From: Cytophagaceae bacterium
Lineage (GTDB): Bacteria > Bacteroidota > Bacteroidia > Cytophagales > Spirosomataceae
Assembly: GCA_016722655.1 (NCBI GenBank)
Contig: JADKIR010000004.1
Location: forward strand, 2,108,001 to 2,172,000
Direction of reading: 5' to 3'
DNA: 64,000 nucleotides
The notes under the pieces were generated by a model. The model did no database searches. It had not been told where the DNA came from and worked only from the letters and a program-made list of their open reading frames with translations. The translations under genes and the position numbers were made by a program. Position 1 is the first letter of the stretch. Every line of letters begins with the position of its first letter. Shown here piece after piece: positions 33,958 to 42,234 of the stretch.

Positions 33958-35997
33958 ATGAAACTTAAACTATTGGCTGCCATGCTGTGCATCGGCATTG
34001 CTGCATTTGCTCAGGATCCCTGGAAAATTACCGCCCAAAATATCGATCCCAACCATTATTACGGGGTTACCGTGGCCAATGGCATGATTGGCATTACCTC
34101 CTCAGCCGAGCCTTTGAAAGTCAAAGAAATAGTGCTCAACGGTGCCTTTGATACCTATGGAAGGGGCAGAGTGGCCAATATCCTGAAAGTTTTTGAATTT
34201 GCCAATCTGGATATCGATGTCAACGGCCAACGTATCAACAAAAGCAATATCAAAGATTACACACAGGTGATCGACATGAAAAATGGTGAATTGCTGACTG
34301 CCTTTGAGCATGAAAAAATAAAAGTAAAAACCAACATGATGGCCCTGCGGCATCTGCCACATTCGGCTCTGATTGAAGTCGAAATCACGGCAAAAACTGC
34401 CTGTGAGATCACCCCAACGAGTTTTATTCAGGCTCCTGAGGTATTACGTGACGTTGAAAATTTCTATCATCTCATCGACAGACCGCATTCACTTACGCCT
34501 TTGCTTACTTCTGTGGCCAAAAGTCCGACAGGGAAATACACGGTTTCAGCCTCTAATTCTATCATTTTTAATGAAAAACGTGGTCTTGAGCCTTCGCTCG
34601 TGCATGAAGAATGGGACTACGGCATGCACAAACTCAAATTTACAAAGCAGCTGGCGGCTGGTGAAACTTACAAATTTGCCGTAGTGGGCACCGTGATTTC
34701 CTCTGCTCATATCTCCGATGCCCACAATGAGGCAGAGAGACTGACGATTTTTGCGGCTCTGGAAGGCACCGCCAGACTTAAACAAAAACATGAAGCCGCC
34801 TGGGCAAAGCTTTGGACGTCTGACATCCAGGTGGAAGGCGACCCCGAAGCACAGCGGGCGGCACATTTTTCTTTGTACAACCTCTACAGTTTTTGCAGGG
34901 AAGGTCAGGCCTACAGTCTCTCTCCGATGGGTTTGTCGGGCTTGGGTTATAACGGACACGTTTTCTGGGATACCGAACTTTGGATGTATCCTCCATTGTT
35001 AGTTTTACATCCCGAAATCGCCAAATCGTTGCTCGAATACCGTTTTCAGAGACTCGGTGCAGCCAAAGAAAACGCCAAAAATCATGGTTATCAGGGAGCT
35101 ATGTTTCCCTGGGAGTCTGACAACGACGGTCAGGAGTCTTGTCCGGTGTGGGCACTTACGGGGCCGTTTCAACATCACGTTACGGGCTGTGTAGGTTTTG
35201 CTTTCTGGAAATATTATCAGGTGACCAAAGACAAGTCCTGGTTGGCCACGCGGGGTTATCCTATGCTAAAAGAAGTGGCTGATTTTTGGGTGAGTCGTGC
35301 CGAGCTGGGCAAGGATGGTAAATATCACATCATCAATGTGGTGTGTGCCGATGAGTGGGCCGAAAACGTGGACGACAACGCCTTCACCAACGGAATTGCG
35401 AAGGAAGTGTTGATGTACGCCAATCAGGCTGCAAAAGAATTGGGTTATCCTGAAAATCCGGAATGGAAAAAGGTGTCGGAAGATATCGTAATTCTGAAAT
35501 TTAATGACGGCACCACGCAGGAATATGCCGGATATGCCGGCCAATTGATCAAGCAAACTGATGTGAATTTACTTTCGTATCCTTTGAAACAAATCACCGA
35601 TAAGGCCTCGATAGAGAAAGACCTCGATTATTATTGGAAAGCTCTTGCCGACAATAATCCGGGCAGGAAGGGGCAAAGTCCGGCGATGGCACAGGCGATA
35701 TTCAGTATTTTGAATGCCAGATTGGGCAATACCGACAAAGCTTACAGCCAATATATGGACAGCTACAAACCCAACGAGGTGCCGCCATTCGGTGTTTTGG
35801 CCGAAACAGCAGGCGGTACAAATCCTTATTTTGCGACAGGAGCGGGAGGATATTTACAAACGCTGGTCAACGGTTTTGGAGGCTTAGACATCACCGATGC
35901 CGGTATTATTCAGCTCAAAACCAAGCTACCAAAACACTGGAAGTCATTGACCATAAAAGGTGCCGGACCAGATAAAAAGGACTTTGTGGTAAAGTGA
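33958..35997 (+). CDS. Secreted glycoside hydrolase family 65-like enzyme
   Basis: 679 residues from ATG 33958, giving a signal peptide (MKLKLLAAMLCIGIAAFAQ); 33928 is a less likely start. The (alpha/alpha)6 catalytic part contains FWDTELWMYPP and CADEWAENVDDNAFTN, where the Glu of DEW aligns with the general acid of GH65 enzymes. GH65 has both phosphorylases (kojibiose, trehalose, maltose) and inverting hydrolases; a periplasmic location favours a hydrolase, since free phosphate is limiting there. Substrate unknown. Followed by a terminator. Confidence 0.85.
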   Translation: MKLKLLAAMLCIGIAAFAQDPWKITAQNIDPNHYYGVTVANGMIGITSSAEPLKVKEIVLNGAFDTYGRGRVANILKVFEFANLDIDVNGQRINKSNIKDYTQVIDMKNGELLTAFEHEKIKVKTNMMALRHLPHSALIEVEITAKTACEITPTSFIQAPEVLRDVENFYHLIDRPHSLTPLLTSVAKSPTGKYTVSASNSIIFNEKRGLEPSLVHEEWDYGMHKLKFTKQLAAGETYKFAVVGTVISSAHISDAHNEAERLTIFAALEGTARLKQKHEAAWAKLWTSDIQVEGDPEAQRAAHFSLYNLYSFCREGQAYSLSPMGLSGLGYNGHVFWDTELWMYPPLLVLHPEIAKSLLEYRFQRLGAAKENAKNHGYQGAMFPWESDNDGQESCPVWALTGPFQHHVTGCVGFAFWKYYQVTKDKSWLATRGYPMLKEVADFWVSRAELGKDGKYHIINVVCADEWAENVDDNAFTNGIAKEVLMYANQAAKELGYPENPEWKKVSEDIVILKFNDGTTQEYAGYAGQLIKQTDVNLLSYPLKQITDKASIEKDLDYYWKALADNNPGRKGQSPAMAQAIFSILNARLGNTDKAYSQYMDSYKPNEVPPFGVLAETAGGTNPYFATGAGGYLQTLVNGFGGLDITDAGIIQLKTKLPKHWKSLTIKGAGPDKKDFVVK

Positions 35998-36018
35998 TGG
36001 TTTGAGGTTTTCTAATTG

Positions 36019-36051
36019 CCACAGGGTCTGATGAGGCTCTGTGGTTTTTTT
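36019..36051 (+). terminator. Terminator of the GH65 gene
   Basis: CCACAG and CTGTGG form a stem with a 14-base loop, followed by seven Ts, 20 bases after the stop codon. Confidence 0.75.
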
Positions 36052-36100
36052 ATGTGCTGGGTTTAGTTTTTTTTAATAAATATAATGCTTTACTTTTTCT

Positions 36101-36152
36101 GCGGGTGAAACACGCTTTACGCACCTACGAATCTACAAGCTTCGCAGAGCGG
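36101..36152. repeat. Second palindromic repeat family, copy 4
   Basis: GCGGGTGAAACACGC, then CGCACCTACGAATCTACAAG and CTTCGCAGAGCGG. It matches copies at 25.6 and 30.4 kb and lies 3 kb outside the main array, so this family moves or spreads separately from the 258-base repeat. Confidence 0.65.
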
Positions 36153-36159
36153 ATAAAAA

Positions 36160-36261
36160 ATGAAAACAAAAATTAGAAATTTCTGGAGATGGTTTTTAGA
36201 ATCGGGAATTATTGACTTAATAATTATCGGTTTGATGGGTTGGGTTTTTTATTTGTTTTGA
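36160..36261 (+). CDS. Possible 33-residue membrane peptide
   Basis: ATG just after the palindromic repeat opens a frame of 33 residues: a basic aromatic start (KTKIRNFWRWFLES) followed by a membrane segment (IIDLIIIGLMGWVFYLF). The composition is that of a genuine small membrane peptide, but no homologue is recognised. It precedes the DUF4468-like gene by 31 bases and could be cotranscribed. Confidence 0.4.
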   Translation: MKTKIRNFWRWFLESGIIDLIIIGLMGWVFYLF

Positions 36262-36292
36262 ATAGATTTACAGAAAACTAATAATTGACCAC

Positions 36293-36847
36293 ATGAAAAA
36301 GTATTTTTTATTTTCGGTTTACTTTTTTGCCATTTCTATTCTCTTTAATACAAAGGTTTACTCCCAATGGCCTATTGACTCATTAACCGGTAAAGTTTCA
36401 ATTTCTGGAATTATTGAAGCAAAAGGAATAGGCAAAGACAAATTACATGGTATTCTCAAAAGTTGGGCAGCTGATTATTTTAAAAATTCAAAATATCCCT
36501 TAGATATTGACGAAAAGGAATATGGAAAATTGGTTTATAAAGGTATTATCATTGCAGAACCTCAAAAGTATTTAGGTGTATTAGCCGACTACGGCCATTT
36601 TTGGGTAACTGTAAAATTTTGGATAAAAGATGAAAAAGTCAAATATGAGTTTACAAACTTTATTCATGAAAAAGGCATGAGTAAGTACGCCTATAATTGT
36701 GGATCATTTGAAAATTTAGACTGTGGAACAATGGTAATAATGAATAGAGATAAATGGAATAATATGAAACAGGCACTTATTAAAGAAATTAAAACTGATG
36801 TGGAAAATATCAAGAAAAGGATAGGAAAAGATGAGTTTGATTTTTAG
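36293..36847 (+). CDS. DUF4468-like exported protein
   Basis: 184 residues with a signal peptide (MKKYFLFSVYFFAISILFNTKVYSQ). The mature N-terminus WPIDSLTGKVSISGIIEAKG, the DYFKNSKY segment and the KLVYKGII strand match the DUF4468 'TBP-like fold' domain widespread in Bacteroidota. No function is known. The 200 bases between it and the tRNA-Phe terminator contain no gene I can support. Confidence 0.7.
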   Translation: MKKYFLFSVYFFAISILFNTKVYSQWPIDSLTGKVSISGIIEAKGIGKDKLHGILKSWAADYFKNSKYPLDIDEKEYGKLVYKGIIIAEPQKYLGVLADYGHFWVTVKFWIKDEKVKYEFTNFIHEKGMSKYAYNCGSFENLDCGTMVIMNRDKWNNMKQALIKEIKTDVENIKKRIGKDEFDF

Positions 36848-37030
36848 AAATATTTATTAAAGAAACTAATTAAGCAAACAGTACGCACACGCACGCACGA
36901 GAAAAAACCTCAAATAAAGGCCATTTTCCGATTTTTTGGACATCAATACGCACGTGATAGAAGAGTTTGAGTGTCAAAAAAATGCCTGAAATTCAAAAAA
37001 GTGTCCCCCAAAGCACCCCAGATAAAAACA

Positions 37031-37060
37031 AAAAGGCCGACTCATTAAAGTCAGCCTTTT
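37031..37060 (-). terminator. Terminator of the tRNA-Phe gene
   Basis: AAAAGGCCGACT and AGTCAGCCTTTT pair with one C-A mismatch around a 6-base loop. On the minus strand it lies 5 bases after the tRNA 3' end and is followed by Ts. Confidence 0.8.
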
Positions 37061-37065
37061 GAAGG

Positions 37066-37138
37066 TGGTGATGGACGGAATCGAACCGCCGACACAAGGA
37101 TTTTCAGTCCTTTGCTCTACCAACTGAGCTACATCACC
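37066..37138 (-). tRNA. tRNA-Phe (GAA)
   Basis: The minus strand folds as a tRNA: acceptor GGTGATG pairs with CATCACC, D-arm GTAGCTCAGTTGGTAGAGC, anticodon loop CTGAAAA with anticodon GAA, and T-arm GGCGGTTCGATTCC. The 3' CCA is not encoded. The gene is intact, with a promoter (below) and terminator, and appears to be transcribed alone. Confidence 0.96.
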
Positions 37139-37174
37139 ATTGTGATTTCACCACCTTTTGCCCGTTTGGGACTG

Positions 37175-37205
37175 CAAAATTAGACAAAAACTTTTTTAAA
37201 ACAAA
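37175..37205 (-). promoter_or_regulatory. Promoter of tRNA-Phe
   Basis: On the minus strand TTTG (37202-37205), 19 bases, then TAATTTTG (37175-37182), an exact fit to the Bacteroidota vegetative promoter, 37 bases before the tRNA. Confidence 0.7.
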
Positions 37206-37243
37206 TCCATTTTAAAAAAATACTAAAAAAATTTCATCATACC

Positions 37244-37273
37244 TTGTTTTGTTTTCTGAAATTTCGATATTTG
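37244..37273 (+). promoter_or_regulatory. Promoter of the Fe-S oxidoreductase gene
   Basis: TTG (37244-37246), 19 bases, then GATATTTG (37266-37273), one mismatch from TAnnTTTG. It predicts a transcript start near 37280, which argues against an ATG at 37281 and for the start at 37311. Confidence 0.55.
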
Positions 37274-37310
37274 TAATAGTATGCATGCATACCAAAACCT
37301 TTTTCAAATT

Positions 37311-38633
37311 ATGAACATCATTTCTCAAATCGGGTTTCTGGTAATTTTGGCTTTGGCCACTTATCTGATCACAAAAAGAGTTCAGCTTATCAGCAAAAGT
37401 ATAAAACTGGGTAGAGCCGAAGACCGTACCGATCAACCCTCTGTGCGATTGAAAAACATGATTCTGCTTGCTTTTGGTCAGAAAAAGATGTTTGCAAAGC
37501 CAATAGTGGCAGTTTTGCATTTGTTTGTTTATGTAGGATTTATACTCATTAATATAGAAGTGCTGGAGATAGTGCTTGACGGACTTTTGGGTACTCACCG
37601 GATATTTTTGAAACCTTTGGGAGGATTTTACAATGTTGTCATGAACTTCTTTGAGTTGCTGGCTTTGGGTGTTTTGGTGGCTTGTTTAATTTTTTTGGTC
37701 AGAAGAAATATTTTGAAAGTAGGTCGATTTCAGCCCCAAAATCACAGGGAAATGAAAGGCTGGCCGTTTCAGGATGCTAACACTATTTTGTTTTTGGAAA
37801 TTATACTCATGGGGGCATTTTTGAAGATGAATGCCGCTGATTACGTATTACAAACCCGTGGTATCGGGCATTTTGCAGAAGCCCAGACCGGTAGTTTTTG
37901 GGTTAGCCAATTTCTTGTTCCTTTGTTTCAAAACTATTCAGATAGTTTATTGATAATCGTCGAAAGAGCAGCCTGGTGGTTTCATATAATTGGGATTTTG
38001 GCTTTTGCAGTGTATGTTACTTATTCCAAACACCTGCATATTGCTTTGGCATTTCCCAATGCATATTTTGCCGATCTTTTACCTAAAGGCCAGATGAAAA
38101 ATATGCCCGCCGTAGCTACTGAGGTTAAAATCATGCTTGGTCTGCAACAAGCTCCGGAAACTCCTGCCGAAATAGGTCGCTTCGGTGCAAAGGATGTGGA
38201 CGACCTCAGTTGGAAAAACCTCATGGATGCCTATACCTGTACTGAATGTGGACGCTGTACCTCAGCATGCCCTGCCAATCAAACCGGTAAGGCCCTTTCG
38301 CCCAGAAAAATCATGATGGATACCCGTGACAGACTTGAAGACATCAAAAAAGGCTGGGTCAAAAATGGTATGGAATATAGAGATGAAAAGAGCCTTTTGG
38401 GTGATTACATAACCAATGAAGAACTTTTGGCGTGTACTACCTGTAACGCCTGTGTGCAAGAATGCCCCGTTATGATCAGCCCATTAGATATAATTTTGCA
38501 ACTTCGTCGTTACAGAGTGATGGAAGAAAGCCAGGCTCCTCAAAGCTGGAACGTGATGTTTCAGAACCTCGAAACCAACATGGCCCCATGGAAATTTTCA
38601 CCTGACCAACGGTTGGATTGGGCGAAAGATTGA
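37311..38633 (+). CDS. Membrane Fe-S oxidoreductase, HdrC/NarI-like
   Basis: 440 residues from ATG 37311 (MNIISQIGFLVIL...), favoured by the upstream promoter. The N-terminal half has about five membrane helices like a NarI-type quinol domain; the C-terminal half has two 4Fe-4S motifs, CTECGRCTSACP and CTTCNACVQECP, as in heterodisulfide reductase C and lactate/glycolate oxidase Fe-S subunits. A second subunit with CCG (cysteine-rich) domains usually follows in Bacteroidota, but here anmK follows instead. Electron transfer to or from the quinone pool is expected; the substrate is unknown. Confidence 0.85.
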   Translation: MNIISQIGFLVILALATYLITKRVQLISKSIKLGRAEDRTDQPSVRLKNMILLAFGQKKMFAKPIVAVLHLFVYVGFILINIEVLEIVLDGLLGTHRIFLKPLGGFYNVVMNFFELLALGVLVACLIFLVRRNILKVGRFQPQNHREMKGWPFQDANTILFLEIILMGAFLKMNAADYVLQTRGIGHFAEAQTGSFWVSQFLVPLFQNYSDSLLIIVERAAWWFHIIGILAFAVYVTYSKHLHIALAFPNAYFADLLPKGQMKNMPAVATEVKIMLGLQQAPETPAEIGRFGAKDVDDLSWKNLMDAYTCTECGRCTSACPANQTGKALSPRKIMMDTRDRLEDIKKGWVKNGMEYRDEKSLLGDYITNEELLACTTCNACVQECPVMISPLDIILQLRRYRVMEESQAPQSWNVMFQNLETNMAPWKFSPDQRLDWAKD

Positions 38634-38690
38634 GTTTTTCTGTGTTCTACAAATATTCTGCCTTAATTTAGGGTAAAATATGGATTTGGA

Positions 38691-39887
38691 ATGAACGCCA
38701 ATATTGAAAAACTTTATCAGATAGCCCAAAAACCTACCAAAAAAATCATCGGCCTGATGTCGGGGACATCGATGGATGGTCTCGATGTGGCACTTTGTCA
38801 ATATGAAGGTAGCGGGCTCGATACTAAAGTGCAGGTGCTGAAATTTGAAACTGTACCATTTGACGACCACATCAAACATGAAATCAGGAAGATTTTTGCC
38901 AAAAAAGAAATAGATTTTCAGCAACTCTGTTTACTCAATCCCTGGATCGGGAATTTACATGGGAGCATTGTAAACCAATGTCTTGACCAATGGGAAATCG
39001 ATAAAAATGAGGTGGATTGCATCGCCAGCCATGGGCAAACTGTCTTTCATGCTCCCAAGATTTTGCACCAGCTCCCCGACTTTCCCAATGGCACCTTACA
39101 AATAGGGGATGGCGACCATTTGGCCATAAGCACAGGTATTATTACTTTGTCGGATTTCAGACAAAAACATTGTGCTGCAGGCGGTGAAGGGGCTCCATTG
39201 GCCGTTTATGGTGACTATTTGATTTTTTCAAAACCCGGCCAGGACCGTATATTACTCAATATGGGTGGAATTTCGAATTTTACCTTTCTTTCGGGAGATT
39301 TGGATCCCGAAAAAGTATTTGCCACAGATACCGGCCCGGGGAATACGATGATTGATGGGCTTTCTCAGCGGCATTTTGATTTGCCTTATGATAAAGATGG
39401 GTTGATAGCAAAAAAAGGAAAAATCAATAAGAATCTGTTGGAGGCTCTGAAAGATAATGATTTTTTCAGAGGACCTATGCCCAAAACTACAGGGCCTGAA
39501 CTCTTTAATCTTGAATTTTTGGATAATGCTATGCAAAAAAGTTTGACTACCGACCTCAGTACCGAGGACCAGATGGCCACACTTTGTAGATTTACAGCTG
39601 AGACGATTGCAGAAAGTTTGGGTAATTTACCGGATTTAGGGCAAAAATTTGACCTCTTTATGAGTGGCGGAGGCATGCATAATCCGATGATAGTAGGGCA
39701 TTTGAAGGCTCTGTTGCCGGGTGTGAGTTTTTTCACTACTGACGATATCGGAATCAGCGGTGATGCAAAAGAAGCGGTGCTTTTTGCAACTTTAGCTAAC
39801 GAAGCCCTCGCTGGTGGAAAAACAGACTTTGGTATCCGAAAAGGAGTGCCGAGCGTGAGTATGGGAAAGGTGAGTTTCCCGGGTTGA
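38691..39887 (+). CDS. anmK: Anhydro-N-acetylmuramic acid kinase
   Basis: Cytosolic sugar kinase of 398 residues that phosphorylates and opens 1,6-anhydro-MurNAc during peptidoglycan recycling, giving MurNAc-6-phosphate. The signature GLMSGTSMDGLDVALC near residue 21, the ATP-binding TDTGPGNTMIDG and GGGMHNPMI near the C-terminus are present and in order. Its stop codon (39885-39887) directly abuts the stop codon of the convergent gene, with no spacer. Confidence 0.94.
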   Translation: MNANIEKLYQIAQKPTKKIIGLMSGTSMDGLDVALCQYEGSGLDTKVQVLKFETVPFDDHIKHEIRKIFAKKEIDFQQLCLLNPWIGNLHGSIVNQCLDQWEIDKNEVDCIASHGQTVFHAPKILHQLPDFPNGTLQIGDGDHLAISTGIITLSDFRQKHCAAGGEGAPLAVYGDYLIFSKPGQDRILLNMGGISNFTFLSGDLDPEKVFATDTGPGNTMIDGLSQRHFDLPYDKDGLIAKKGKINKNLLEALKDNDFFRGPMPKTTGPELFNLEFLDNAMQKSLTTDLSTEDQMATLCRFTAETIAESLGNLPDLGQKFDLFMSGGGMHNPMIVGHLKALLPGVSFFTTDDIGISGDAKEAVLFATLANEALAGGKTDFGIRKGVPSVSMGKVSFPG

Positions 39888-40562
39888 TTATTTTTTCCAT
39901 TTACCGATACCCAGGCCAATACCTGCATTAATGGAGGGCATAATATGAAAACCGAGACCTCGGGCTAGCATTCCTATGCCAAGGCCACCGGAGGACGAAT
40001 AATAACCCGGAGGTTCGTATTCGTTATAATTATATGATGCCCGCACTCCAAGACCAAAAAATATATCAAATGCCGGGAAATAATCTTTTGGGACATATTC
40101 TCTGCCAACCAAAAAATTTAACCCCAGAACATTTACTTTGAATTTTGTATAATACGGAATGGGATTGTTAATATCCATGGCCATTAAACTATTGGGTTCA
40201 ATTACGTTTTTGTACATTAATTCCGTATTGAAATATCCTCTTCCCGGTTTTTTTTCTGAAAATTTTCTAAAAAAACTCCTGTAATTGAGCCGGATTAATT
40301 TCATATCATAAGTGTTTGCGGCTTTTGTTTTTGAATTATTCCAGTATCCCAGATTTATCTGAAAACTTTTCTTTGGGCCTAAAAAATGCTCATAAGCCAT
40401 CTCAAAATGTGGGTCATAATCAAACCAGATGGTATGAGGGATAATTTTTATGGTGAATTGTGGCAAAGAATCTGTGTTATTATTGCCAAAAACAAAATGT
40501 ATTTTTAAAAATAAAATACTTACAGTTAGTGCTTTAGAAATTGTCAGAAATATTTTTTTCAT
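39888..40562 (-). CDS. Outer-membrane barrel-like protein of unknown function
   Basis: 224 residues with a hydrophobic N-terminus after MKKIFLTISKALTVSIL that acts as a signal peptide (cleavage near FVFG). The rest consists of amphipathic strands (FEMAYEHFLGPKKSFQINLGYW, GRGYFNTELMYKNVIEP, GLGVRASYNYNEYEPPGYYS) and ends in Lys rather than an aromatic residue. Probably a small outer-membrane barrel. Convergent with anmK; it shares no operon with the DUF1501 gene, which ends 40 bases away on the same strand. Confidence 0.68.
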   Translation of the reverse strand: MKKIFLTISKALTVSILFLKIHFVFGNNNTDSLPQFTIKIIPHTIWFDYDPHFEMAYEHFLGPKKSFQINLGYWNNSKTKAANTYDMKLIRLNYRSFFRKFSEKKPGRGYFNTELMYKNVIEPNSLMAMDINNPIPYYTKFKVNVLGLNFLVGREYVPKDYFPAFDIFFGLGVRASYNYNEYEPPGYYSSSGGLGIGMLARGLGFHIMPSINAGIGLGIGKWKK

Positions 40563-40604
40563 TATTGGGTGATTTATGGAAGGGTGAAAAAAATAGATTT
40601 TAAT

Positions 40605-42233
40605 TTAAATTTTCAAACATTTGAGATAGTGCAAGCGGTTATCTACCCTTATTGTAAGAATGTATAGGCCTGGACCTCCTAAAAGCTCAAGATACAAATT
40701 AAATAGACCTGAACGATATTTTTTCTTATGGAGTTGACCCATTACTTGCCCATTTGAAAAACTTTGGGTAATTGTAACAGTGGCAGGAAAATAGAGAGTC
40801 ATGTTGATAAAGGCATCATTTCCTTGTACCGGATTGGGATATAATACAAATGTATCCCCCTGATCAATCACTGAAGGGTTATTGATATTTTCGGGTGAGT
40901 TTGGATCAGCATTTTGTTTTGGTACCTCGGGTGGGGGAGGAAGAGTAGGGTCTTCTTTTGTAACTTTAATAAAACCCTTTTGCTCTACATAAGCAAACTT
41001 AGAACCCAGTACTTTTTCTGCAAAATCGCTACTTTGACCAAACCAACTTACCATTATTTCATAATATATACTTCTGAAATCGACACTAAATCTGAGATTC
41101 TGGTGGTCTCGGAAGGGAAGAAAAATATAATGCCAGCCAAAAATTTCTCCTTTTACTTCTGTTCCAAACGCAAACATTAAATTAGAACTGCCATGGTCGG
41201 TACCCATACTACCGTTTTCATAAGGCCTTCGCCCAAATTCAGATGTTGTGATTCCGATTACTTTCTTGGCATGTCCAAGTTTTTCAATATCAGATTGAAA
41301 GGCACTGATTGCCTCGCTCATTTCGGCAAGAAGCCTGCCATGTAATCCGTCGAGACCACCTTGATTGGAATGGGTATCAAATCCTCCCAATTCTACAAAG
41401 TAAACTTTAGATTTTAGCCCCCCGTCAATAAGCCTGGCCACGAGTTTGAGTTGATTTGAAAGTGACTTATCAGAGTAAGTTTCAATATTTTTGCCATTAT
41501 CAAAAGCTTTTTTTATAACTTTTGAATATTCATTGACCTGAATTCCGACATCATTTACATAGTTGAATTCGTTTTGAAAATAAGAAGACCCACCGATACT
41601 TATTTTATCAGATTCCACCGACTGTGCTTGCCTGTACATTTCATCTGCATTTTCAAGCACTATAGACTTCTCGCCATTTTCACCTCTAAACATTAATGAG
41701 GGGTTATGACCTATTTGCAGACAAAACGGGCTTTCGGGTTTTTCAGCTTCAGTATATTTATCAAAATATCTTCCCAGCCACCCTGTATGAAGAGGTGAAG
41801 AATCGTTGTTTGGTACAAGCCCGCTTAACCAAATATCTGTTGATCTGAAATGGCTGTAATTTGGGTTTTCATAACCCACTCCATGAATAACTGACAATTT
41901 GCCATCATTGTACAAGCCAACCATTCCTCCATTGGGGCCCAATTTTAGGCTTGGATGCATAGCCATTCCTTTTTCCTTGCTTATTGGAATCACCGAATTT
42001 TGAGGAATGTGTAATTTAGGACGATAAAGAGTATAATACGGATCCCATTCATAGGGAGTTATGGTATTGATACCGTCATTTCCACCAAAAAGTTGGACAA
42101 TTACAAGTATATTGTCATTTTCGGAATAAGCCATTGCTGGCTGAAAAGCACTCAGATGCATTTTATCGATCCTGAGATTACTAACAACCCCCAGGCCCAT
42201 AGTCGAATTTCTTATAAAGGCTCTTCTTTTCAT
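40605..42233 (-). CDS. DUF1501 protein with type IX secretion C-terminal domain
   Basis: 542 residues. The N-terminus MKRRAFIRNSTMGLGVVSN resembles a twin-arginine signal (RRAFIR). The DUF1501 domain has the motifs LFGGNDGINTITPY, HPSLKLGPNGGMVGLY, LGGFDTHSNQGGLDGLHG and TSEFGRRPYENGSMGTDHG, i.e. an alkaline-phosphatase-superfamily-like site with His/Asp residues. The last 85 residues (FVLYPNPVQGND...) are a type A T9SS sorting domain, so it is exported to the surface. One base separates it from the DUF1800 gene; they form an operon. Function unknown. Confidence 0.88.
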   Translation of the reverse strand: MKRRAFIRNSTMGLGVVSNLRIDKMHLSAFQPAMAYSENDNILVIVQLFGGNDGINTITPYEWDPYYTLYRPKLHIPQNSVIPISKEKGMAMHPSLKLGPNGGMVGLYNDGKLSVIHGVGYENPNYSHFRSTDIWLSGLVPNNDSSPLHTGWLGRYFDKYTEAEKPESPFCLQIGHNPSLMFRGENGEKSIVLENADEMYRQAQSVESDKISIGGSSYFQNEFNYVNDVGIQVNEYSKVIKKAFDNGKNIETYSDKSLSNQLKLVARLIDGGLKSKVYFVELGGFDTHSNQGGLDGLHGRLLAEMSEAISAFQSDIEKLGHAKKVIGITTSEFGRRPYENGSMGTDHGSSNLMFAFGTEVKGEIFGWHYIFLPFRDHQNLRFSVDFRSIYYEIMVSWFGQSSDFAEKVLGSKFAYVEQKGFIKVTKEDPTLPPPPEVPKQNADPNSPENINNPSVIDQGDTFVLYPNPVQGNDAFINMTLYFPATVTITQSFSNGQVMGQLHKKKYRSGLFNLYLELLGGPGLYILTIRVDNRLHYLKCLKI

Positions 42234-42234
42234 T

